Below, piece after piece: positions 1-6,334 of a DNA stretch of 14,000 nucleotides. Made by a program: the position numbers and the translations under genes. Numbering within the stretch: position 1 is the stretch's first letter; each line of letters begins with the position of its first letter. A model generated the notes under the pieces. It saw nothing but the letters and a program-made list of their open reading frames with translations, did not search any database and was not told where the DNA came from. Source of the DNA: Acetobacteraceae bacterium (GTDB lineage Bacteria; Pseudomonadota; Alphaproteobacteria; Acetobacterales; Acetobacteraceae); assembly GCA_030039695.1 (NCBI GenBank), contig JASHVB010000643.1, positions 1 to 14,000 on the forward strand. The letters are read 5' to 3'.

Positions 1-1
1 G

Positions 2-679
2 CTCGCTCCGGCCGCCCCGCCGCCCCCCGCTGCTGCGCCCGAGGCTGTGGCGCCCGAGGCTGTGGCGCCGCAGGCAACCGCCGTGGCAGCGGCCACGCCC
101 GCGGGGGCGCCGCGTCCATCGATCATGCAGCCTCCACGCCGCCCCGGCACGCCGACCGGTCCGATCACGCCGCCGCGTCCTCCGGCCAAGGCCGAGGTGT
201 TCCAGGAGGGCGACCACGTCGTCTATCCGACCCACGGCGTGGGCAGGGTGGAGCGAATCGCCACTGAGGAGATCGCCGGCCACAAGTTGGAGCTGATCCA
301 CATCACCTTCGAAGAGAACCGGATGACCTTGCGCGTGCCCGTCGCAAAGGCACGCACCGCCGGCCTGCGCAAACTCGCCACCCGCAAGCTGTTCGATGAG
401 GCGCTGATGGTCCTGAAGGGGCGCGCCCGTATCAAGCGCACCATGTGGTCGCGCCGCGCGCAGGAATACGAGGCGAAGATTAACTCAGGCGATCCGCTGG
501 CCATAGCCGAGGTCGTTCGTGACCTGCACCGCAACGCTGGCCAGCCGGATCAGAGCTTCAGCGAACGTCAGATCTACGAGGCAGCGATGGATCGCCTCGC
601 CGCCGAGCTAGCGGCGCTGGACAAGACCGACAAGATCACCGCCGCAACCAAGCTGACGGATTTCCTCAAGACCGTCTGA
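2..679 (+). CDS. carD: CarD/CdnL-family transcriptional regulator, 5' end outside the window
   Basis: CarD/CdnL proteins bind the RNA polymerase beta subunit and the upstream edge of the promoter bubble, stabilising open complexes at rRNA and growth-related promoters. The reading frame is open to the left edge. The first possible starts are a GTG at 47 and an ATG at 125; neither has a convincing ribosome binding site, so I treat the gene as 5'-partial. Counting from the GTG at 47, residues 1-49 are a low-complexity Ala/Pro tail. Residues 50-110 form the Tudor-like RNA polymerase-interacting domain (FQEGDHVVYPTHGVGRVERI). Residues 111-210 are a helical DNA-contacting domain with the conserved Trp at 134 in RTMWSRRAQEYEAKINSGDP. 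The family assignment is clear from these blocks. The long N-terminal tail resembles homologues in Acetobacteraceae and relatives; its function is unknown. Downstream hairpins may end the transcript. Confidence 0.9.
   Translation, partial: LAPAAPPPPAAAPEAVAPEAVAPQATAVAAATPAGAPRPSIMQPPRRPGTPTGPITPPRPPAKAEVFQEGDHVVYPTHGVGRVERIATEEIAGHKLELIHITFEENRMTLRVPVAKARTAGLRKLATRKLFDEALMVLKGRARIKRTMWSRRAQEYEAKINSGDPLAIAEVVRDLHRNAGQPDQSFSERQIYEAAMDRLAAELAALDKTDKITAATKLTDFLKTV
36..65 (+). repeat. 15-base tandem repeat, two perfect copies, inside carD
   Basis: The 15-mer CGCCCGAGGCTGTGG occurs at 36-50 and again at 51-65, and a third partial copy begins at 66. It is in frame and encodes a repeated Ala-Pro-Glu-Ala-Val unit in the disordered N-terminal tail of the CarD protein. 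This is the kind of repeat that changes copy number by slippage without breaking the gene. Confidence 0.8.
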
Positions 680-764
680 GCGCGTCCGCTCATTGCGCCC
701 GCACCAATCGTGCCGGCCAAGAGCATCTCGCCCGTCGGCATGGGCGGACGGCTCGCGCCGTCCG
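677..764 (+). terminator. Possible hairpin terminator region after carD
   Basis: Two perfect stem-loops follow the CarD stop codon. The first overlaps the stop: stem TGAGCG at 677-682, four-base loop, stem CGCTCA at 687-692. The second is stronger: an 8-bp stem at 745-752 pairing with 757-764, with loop TCGC. The second is followed by a T/G-rich stretch (TTGTTG at 771-776) rather than a clean T-run. It could terminate transcription, but it is not a classical intrinsic terminator. Confidence 0.35.
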
Positions 765-1417
765 AGGCCGTTGTTGCTCGACGTGAGCAAAGGCGTGGAT
801 GACCGTCATAATGGCTGCCATGACGTTTGGCAGGGGTTCTCCCGGTCTTTCCATAGGCCGAGACAAATCCGGTCCCGCTGTCCGGCTCTGACAAAGAACA
901 CGCGGGCAGCTACAACTGTGGCGCTGGTTGTGGCGCGGTCCTGCAACGCTTCCACTTTATGCCGATCAGGCCGCTGGGCATCCGCATCGGTCTCTGCGAA
1001 CGCGGACCGCACGGCACACCTCGGCTCGGCTGGCAGGCGTTCTTCCTCTTTCTAACGATCGCCGGCTACCGACCGTGACGGTCTGATCGACGACGAAGCA
1101 GGGTTCGACGTCGTCATTGACCAGGGACCGTATTTAACTGCGCATCCGGTTTTCAGCTTCGAGGATTTGTTCGATTCCATAGCTTGTAAATAATTAAAGA
1201 TGCCAGACCACATTTGCGATATTTTTCCGTACTGGTCGAATACCATAACCATCTCGCATGCGTGCGTACTCATCGCCGCCGGCCGGCGTCCGGTTTGCGC
1301 GCGGGTTCAGCGGGACTGCGTTCGAACATAATGATCGTCACAGAGAACGGCCGGAACGACGCGCCGTTCAACATCCTACTTTGATGATCGGGCGGGATGC
1401 GTTGGCGGATCCCACAG
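680..1417. other. 738-base region without a supported gene; contains an AT-rich patch
   Basis: No reading frame here has a recognisable family, a good ribosome binding site and coding-like composition together. From about 1130 to 1255 the DNA is visibly AT-rich (for example TAAATAATTAAAG near 1186-1199 and a run of T near 1221-1227), unlike both flanks. Two coding-like scraps lie on the plus strand. One runs at 959-1078 and contains MPIRPLGIRIGLCERG. The other, in a different frame, runs at about 1050-1192, contains DEAGFDVVIDQGPYLTAHP and ends at a TAA. They could be remnants of a decayed gene or chance. Confidence 0.4.
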
Positions 1418-2485
1418 TCAGTCTAGCACCCACGGCGCGGCACATGCCTGGGCGATCTGCCTCACCTGATTCAACAGACCCGGTCCCACCGGGATCCCAT
1501 CGCGCATGCGCTTTTCCGCGTTGTTCCACTGCGGGTCGCCCGCGACCATAACCGGCTGCGCCACGTCCATCGGCGTGGTGGCGCGTAGGTCATTGCAGAA
1601 CTGCGTGACGTCGGCGACGAATTCGTCCCTGTCGCGGAAGACACCGGGATCGATCGCCATGAAAAAATGGCCGATGTCCATGCCCTGAGGTTTCTTCGTG
1701 TGCATCGGGTCGGTAACCAGCGTGGCCCCTGCCAGGCACGAACCGAGGATGTTCACCATCGTCGCCAGCCCATAGCCTTTGTACGACGAGTTCTCCGGCG
1801 AGCCACCGAGCGAGGTCAGGAATCCACCTTTTTCGCGCGCGACCAGCGGGTCGTTGCTGGGACGGCCTTCACTGTCCAGCACCCAGCCATCGGGCGTGGG
1901 CAGGCCCTCGTTCGCCTTGTTGCGAATGCGTCCGGCGGCGACAGTGGTGGTGGCCATATCGAGCAGGAACGGTCGGCCGTCAGTGGTGGGGGCGGCGAAC
2001 GACCACGGATCGGTGCCGAGCCGCGCCTGCTTGCCGAAGGTCGGCGCCACCTGAATGCCGGAAGCTGATGTGCACGCCATGCCGATGAAGCCGGCCTTCG
2101 CCGCCATGAGCGTGTAGTAGCCGGTGGCGCCAAAATGCGCTGAGTTCTTCACTGCGGCGATCGCCATGCCCGACTGCTTCGCCTTGTCGATCGCCACTTG
2201 CATGCCGAACCGCGCGGGCACATGGCCCAGGCCACCGCCGGCATCGATCAGGGCGGACACCGCCGTCTCGCGGATGATCTTCGGTCGCGCGTCCATCTTC
2301 GCGCGGCCGGACCGACGTAGACGGTCGTAGCCGGGGATCATCGACATGCCGTGACTGTCTACGCCGTGCAGATCGGCCCACGAGAGGATATCGGTGGTGG
2401 CATCGGCGTTGTCCTCCGGCATCCCCCAGGCCAGCAGGATCGCTTTAATCTGCGCGCGATGTTTTTCGTAGCGGGCGGTCGGCAT
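1418..2485 (-). CDS. Malate/L-lactate dehydrogenase family oxidoreductase (Ldh_2 family)
   Basis: This 355-residue protein belongs to the NAD(P)-dependent Ldh_2 family, whose members oxidise 2-hydroxyacids such as malate, L-lactate, ureidoglycolate or sulfolactate. They are unrelated in fold to classical lactate dehydrogenases. Family marks are DLHGVDSHGM at 38-47 with His45, the SAHFGATGYYT block at 115-125 with His117, GTDPWSFAAP at 157-166, SSYKGYGLA at 233-241, and HFFMAIDP at 273-280. The frame is open to 2581, but the ATG at 2485 is preferred. A GGAG box lies seven bases before it, the family homology begins just after it, and the upstream extension is Arg-rich and unlike the family. 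The length is normal for the family. There is no neighbouring transporter or pathway gene, so the true substrate cannot be read from context. Confidence 0.9.
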   Translation of the reverse strand: MPTARYEKHRAQIKAILLAWGMPEDNADATTDILSWADLHGVDSHGMSMIPGYDRLRRSGRAKMDARPKIIRETAVSALIDAGGGLGHVPARFGMQVAIDKAKQSGMAIAAVKNSAHFGATGYYTLMAAKAGFIGMACTSASGIQVAPTFGKQARLGTDPWSFAAPTTDGRPFLLDMATTTVAAGRIRNKANEGLPTPDGWVLDSEGRPSNDPLVAREKGGFLTSLGGSPENSSYKGYGLATMVNILGSCLAGATLVTDPMHTKKPQGMDIGHFFMAIDPGVFRDRDEFVADVTQFCNDLRATTPMDVAQPVMVAGDPQWNNAEKRMRDGIPVGPGLLNQVRQIAQACAAPWVLD

Positions 2486-3102
2486 GGCGTTTTCTCCGGT
2501 TTCGGGATGAAAGGTCGCGCGACGGACACGCCAGGGCAAGGGCAGTCCTTTGTCATTGCGCAGTGCGCAGTGCCGGAGCAATCCGGTTGAAAGTCAGTTA
2601 TCGCGACTAACCATCCGCCGGTGCATCCCGTGTAACGCCGCGCATTCTCCTGCCGCGAATGCGTCAGCTTCGCACCCTCCGCCCCCGCGTGTGATGGTGG
2701 GCGCCAGGCCAACCGGATCGTCACTCCGCCGATCGTCATCGGACTGCGGCACGCCTTCGAATTCAGCTGGCATACCTCGAGGCCTACGCCCTCGCGCAGC
2801 AGGTTGATCTGCCGCTCTACCCATTGGGGATAGCTGGCAAGCCGGTACTGGCTCGGCCTTTGTCCGGGCCGGCTGACTTTCGCGCGACATGGTGGACCGC
2901 GTTCTTCGCGCGGGTGCGGGGGAGGTCGGAGTTAGCGACCAGCAAGTCGGGATCAAAGTGACATCGACGTCGGCGATCAGGTCATAGACTTCAACATAAC
3001 CGCGCAGCGGTACCCTCGAACGCGCGCTGCCCGCGATCCGCGGCATCCGCAACCGGGACGACGGCTTTGTAGAGCATGATCCGGAGCACCTGCGGTCGGA
3101 AT
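2486..3102. other. 617-base region with no intact gene; possible gene remnant
   Basis: The region lies between the dehydrogenase start and the end of the Sel1-repeat gene. The longest minus-strand frame (to 3106) has no recognisable domain and contains long Arg/Ser/Pro runs typical of shadow frames. On the plus strand several short stretches look coding-like but sit in different frames: about 2702-2765 (RIVTPPIVIGLRHAFEF), 2760-2961 (LEAYALAQQVDLPLYPLG, then DFRATWWTAFFARVRG, ending at a TGA), and 2991-3110 (TLERALPAIRGIRNRDDG). This could be a frameshifted pseudogene. I cannot name a family. Confidence 0.35.
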
Positions 3103-4875
3103 TCACCCGCCCACCGCCTGTGGTTCGGTCGGTGCCGCCGGCGGCGGCGGCAGTGCCGCCAAGTCGCCGCGGGCCTCCTGCAAACCCTGCGCGACCGCCC
3201 GCTCCAGCCAGTGCCGCGCCCGCTCAACGTCGCGTTCGCCCGCCAGCCCTCGCGCCAAATAACGACCCGTCATCATCTGTCCGTAGGCGTGGCCACGCTC
3301 GGCGGCGAGGCGGAACCAGCGTTGCGCTTCCATGCGGTCCATCGGCACTTCGTGGCCGCCACCTTTCATGGCGCCAACCGCGAACATCGCGCCCACGTGC
3401 CCGTTCCCCGCGGCTTTCTCGAAGAGCGATAGCGCGGCGGGATGATCCTTCGCCCCACCGCGGCCATTCAGCAGCATCTCGGCGAGCATCACCTCGGCTT
3501 CGGGCATGCCCGCTTCGGCCGCACGTGCAATCCAGGTGCGCCCAGCCGCTGGATCGGCATCGACGCCGCGGCCTTCGAGCAGCATACGGCCATACCAATA
3601 TTGCGCGTTCACCACGCCGTCGGCGGCGCGGCGCAGCCATTCGGCCGCCTTGCGGTCGTCGCGCTCGACGCCGACTCCTTCCGCCAGGCAGACGCCGAAA
3701 TTGAATGCCGCCACCAGGTCACCGGTCGCCGCGGCATGCTCGAACCATTCGCGCGCGCGAACCAGGTCCTCTTCATCGCCCTGGCCCCGGAGCAACAGAT
3801 TGGCGAGGTCGATCTGCGCACTTTTGTCGCCGGCCTCGGCCGCTATGCGGAACCAGTGGGCCGCTTCGTTCTGGTCGCGCGCCACGCCGGCGCCGGTGAC
3901 GAACAACATGCCAAGGGCGCGCGCAGCCCCGCGGTGACCGGCTTCGGCACCGAGACGGAACCAGATCGCCGCTTCCGCGTAGTTCGGCGGCAGCGCGCCG
4001 CCCTTGGCGTATAGGTCACCGACCGCGGCTGCCGCCTCCGGGTCGCCACTCAGCGCTGCGCGGCGGAGCCATGATTCGCCTTCCACCGGATTGGCGGCAA
4101 CGCCCTGACCGCGCATCAGCGCCATTCCCCATCGCGTCTGGGCGCTGCGGTGGCCTTTTTCGGCCGCCCGGCGATAAAGCTCCACGCCGGTCTCGCGGTC
4201 TGCTGGCAAGCCCATGCCCCGCTCGGTCACCATGCCGAGGAGATAAAGCCCGGTCGGCAAACCGGCGTCGGCGGCGCAGCGCAGGTGCTTGATTAATTCC
4301 GCCTGCTTGTCCCGATCGGTTGCCGTGGATGCGAGCGACAGGGCCAACCCCAGGTGCCCCTGTGGGCAATTGGCGTTGGCCGATTTCTGGTACCAGATGA
4401 GCGCCTCATCGAGATTGCGCAGCTGTTCCGGGCCTGACGTGAGGATGTAGGCGAGCAAAGCCTGACCGTCGGCCGAACCACCCTTGGCGGCCCGGCGGGC
4501 CCATTTCTCTGCCTCGAAGAAATCGGGTTCCGTCGTGGCGTTGGTGCCGAACAGGTTGGTGGTGCCGGCGCGGCCATTCTCCAGTGCCGTCAGGCCGTGC
4601 AGATACAGCGTGGCGAGCAGCGACTGCGCTTCGACATAACCGTGGTTGCCGGCGCGTTCTAGCCAACGTGCTCCGTGCGCCCGGCTGACCGGTACGCCCG
4701 TGCCCTCGAGGTAGCAGCGGCCGACGCGGTACTCTGCCTGGGCGACGCCGGCATGCGCGGCGTGAAAGATCAGCCGCAAGCCCCGCTTCGCGTCGCCGCG
4801 TTCGATCAGCCTGAGCCCGCTGCGCAGAGCTCCGCGCGGCGACAACAAGGCGTACAGGCGATCGACCACAGCCAT
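3103..4875 (-). CDS. Sel1-repeat protein, third gene of the type I secretion operon
   Basis: The 590-residue protein is built almost wholly of Sel1-like (TPR-related) helical repeats, which act as protein-binding scaffolds. I count about 15 units carrying the xxAAxxGxxxAQ signature, such as WLRRAALSGDPEAA, WFRLGAEAGHRGAA, WFRIAAEAGDKSAQ and WIARAAEAGMPEAE. They run from about residue 35 to 570, and a short Pro-rich tail (LPPPPAAPTEPQ) closes the protein. There is no signal peptide or membrane segment, so it is probably cytoplasmic. It starts 43 bases after the HlyD-type gene on the same strand, which suggests one transcript. An AGGG lies about 11 bases before the ATG, a weak ribosome binding site. 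A role in recruiting, chaperoning or regulating the secreted substrate is inferred from position only. The region around residues 85-105 (GRAGTTNLFGTNATTEP) looks like an insertion between repeats. Confidence 0.88.
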   Translation of the reverse strand: MAVVDRLYALLSPRGALRSGLRLIERGDAKRGLRLIFHAAHAGVAQAEYRVGRCYLEGTGVPVSRAHGARWLERAGNHGYVEAQSLLATLYLHGLTALENGRAGTTNLFGTNATTEPDFFEAEKWARRAAKGGSADGQALLAYILTSGPEQLRNLDEALIWYQKSANANCPQGHLGLALSLASTATDRDKQAELIKHLRCAADAGLPTGLYLLGMVTERGMGLPADRETGVELYRRAAEKGHRSAQTRWGMALMRGQGVAANPVEGESWLRRAALSGDPEAAAAVGDLYAKGGALPPNYAEAAIWFRLGAEAGHRGAARALGMLFVTGAGVARDQNEAAHWFRIAAEAGDKSAQIDLANLLLRGQGDEEDLVRAREWFEHAAATGDLVAAFNFGVCLAEGVGVERDDRKAAEWLRRAADGVVNAQYWYGRMLLEGRGVDADPAAGRTWIARAAEAGMPEAEVMLAEMLLNGRGGAKDHPAALSLFEKAAGNGHVGAMFAVGAMKGGGHEVPMDRMEAQRWFRLAAERGHAYGQMMTGRYLARGLAGERDVERARHWLERAVAQGLQEARGDLAALPPPPAAPTEPQAVGG

Positions 4876-4918
4876 GACGGTCAGACCCTAGCGGTTACGC
4901 TGTGCGCAGCCAGCCGCA

Positions 4919-6334
4919 TCACGGCTCCTGCATCCCGTTATAGGCCACCGGCAGCACGCGCTCGAGCAAGTAAGTCAGCACAGTACGTTTGCCCACTTTG
5001 ATGTCGGCGGTCGTCGGCATGCCCGGCATCAGATGGAAGCCCGGCGGCGTGTCGCGCAGTGCCACGCGATCGAGCGAGACGCGGGCCCGGTAGTATGGCT
5101 CGGTCCTGCCGACGGAGGTTGGCACGTCTCCCGTCGGGTTACGCTCGTCTTCCTGCGCCGTGAAGCTGTCTGGGCTAATGACGCGTACGGTGCCGTAACC
5201 CTGGCCATACCGGGTGAACGGGAAGGTCGCGAACTTGATTGCGACCTTGTCGCCGACATGCACATACCCATTCTCTGCACCGGGAATATCAGCCTCGATC
5301 TCGAGCGGCGCATCGGCCGGCACCATCGTGATGAAATGCTGACCGGACTGCAGCACCGAACCGACCGATACCTTCGCGATCGACAGCACCGTGGCGTCGC
5401 GGTCGGCCCGCAACTCCACGAGCTGCCGACGCAGTTGCGACTTGTTCAGTTGGTCCCGGGCTTCCGACAGCTTGCTGGTGGCGTCCGCCAATTGGTCAGC
5501 CAAGTCGGCGTGCCACTGCTGTATGTACTCGCCGCGTTCGGCCAACAGCGCGGCCAGGTCGCGGCGTGCGGAGGCCGCTGACTCCTCGGCGCCAGCGAGG
5601 TCGCGTGCCATTTCTGCACTGTTGTCCTGCGCCGCCAGTGTATTGAGCCGGCTGCCGACCTGTAGCTTCTCCAGTTCGCGCCGCATGGTCTCGACCGCTT
5701 GCGCGACGGCCAGCCGCTCGCGGAAGCCCTGTGCGTCGGAATTCGAGCGCTTTATTGTGGCGACAAGGCTGTCAGCCTTTTGCTGGTAATTTTCCAGCTT
5801 GTACTCATACTCCGCGTTACGCTGCGCATAGATCGCCGCCTGCAGCGACATGTCCGGGTCCAGGCCAGCATAGTTGAACGGCTTAGTGTTGAGTTCCGCC
5901 TGCATGCGCGCCACCCGCGCCTGCAGATTGTTCACTTGCGCGACGTTCGCACTGAGATCTGCTGCGGCGAAGGTCGGATCGAGTCGGGCCAGGATCTGGC
6001 CGGCGTGCACCTGCTCGCCAGCGTGTACGTCGATCGACCGCACGATGGCAGTCTCGAGGGGCTGCACAACGAGGTTGGGCGACTTGGCGATGACCGCTCC
6101 CGGCGCCGTTACTACCTGATCAACCCGTATCAAGCCCATAGCGATCACCATCGCGGCGAACATGCTGCAGATGATCAAGTTAACTCGACGCGCGCCGAGT
6201 GGAATGGGCGCGTTGACGATCGCGCTTGATGGCGACTGGAACTCGAGGATTGCCGGCAGTGTCGGATCATGCCTGTCGGCGATCGCGATCGCGCGGCTAG
6301 TCGCCTTGGATGAGAGCTGGGGCGGGAGCGGCAT
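4919..6334 (-). CDS. HlyD-family type I secretion membrane fusion protein
   Basis: This 471-residue periplasmic adaptor would link the inner-membrane ABC exporter to a TolC-type outer-membrane channel. It has a cytoplasmic N-terminus, one membrane span at about 51-69, and a first lipoyl half with VVQPLETAIVRSIDVHAGEQ near 89-108 and LARLDPTFAAADL near 115-127. A long alpha-helical hairpin follows (about 128-310), then the second lipoyl half (LRADRDATVLSIAKVSVGSV, 308-327). The C-terminal MPGMPTTADIKVGKRTVLTY motif is typical of the family. The length is usual for HlyD/PrtE-type proteins. Its ATG lies 38 bases inside the end of the exporter gene, so translation is probably coupled; the Shine-Dalgarno match is poor. 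The order exporter-adaptor is the standard one for type I secretion operons. Confidence 0.93.
   Translation of the reverse strand: MPLPPQLSSKATSRAIAIADRHDPTLPAILEFQSPSSAIVNAPIPLGARRVNLIICSMFAAMVIAMGLIRVDQVVTAPGAVIAKSPNLVVQPLETAIVRSIDVHAGEQVHAGQILARLDPTFAAADLSANVAQVNNLQARVARMQAELNTKPFNYAGLDPDMSLQAAIYAQRNAEYEYKLENYQQKADSLVATIKRSNSDAQGFRERLAVAQAVETMRRELEKLQVGSRLNTLAAQDNSAEMARDLAGAEESAASARRDLAALLAERGEYIQQWHADLADQLADATSKLSEARDQLNKSQLRRQLVELRADRDATVLSIAKVSVGSVLQSGQHFITMVPADAPLEIEADIPGAENGYVHVGDKVAIKFATFPFTRYGQGYGTVRVISPDSFTAQEDERNPTGDVPTSVGRTEPYYRARVSLDRVALRDTPPGFHLMPGMPTTADIKVGKRTVLTYLLERVLPVAYNGMQEP

Noticed and set aside
1169..1200. Plus-strand promoter-like sequence in the AT-rich patch
   Set aside because: The TTGTTC and following AT-rich hexamers have poor spacing and no gene follows on that strand.
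1052..1273. 73-codon minus-strand frame through the AT-rich patch
   Set aside because: No recognisable similarity; the last third is Ser/Pro/Arg-rich and looks non-coding. I kept only the AT-rich patch as a finding.
2557..2570. TGCGCAG direct repeat, two copies
   Set aside because: Only seven bases per copy, not near any recognised element; probably chance.
2486..2581. Upstream start for the dehydrogenase
   Set aside because: The extension is Arg-rich and unconserved, while the ATG at 2485 has a GGAG box at the right distance.
2594..3106. 170-codon minus-strand frame
   Set aside because: No recognisable domain, composition typical of a non-coding frame in GC-rich DNA, and no ribosome binding site.
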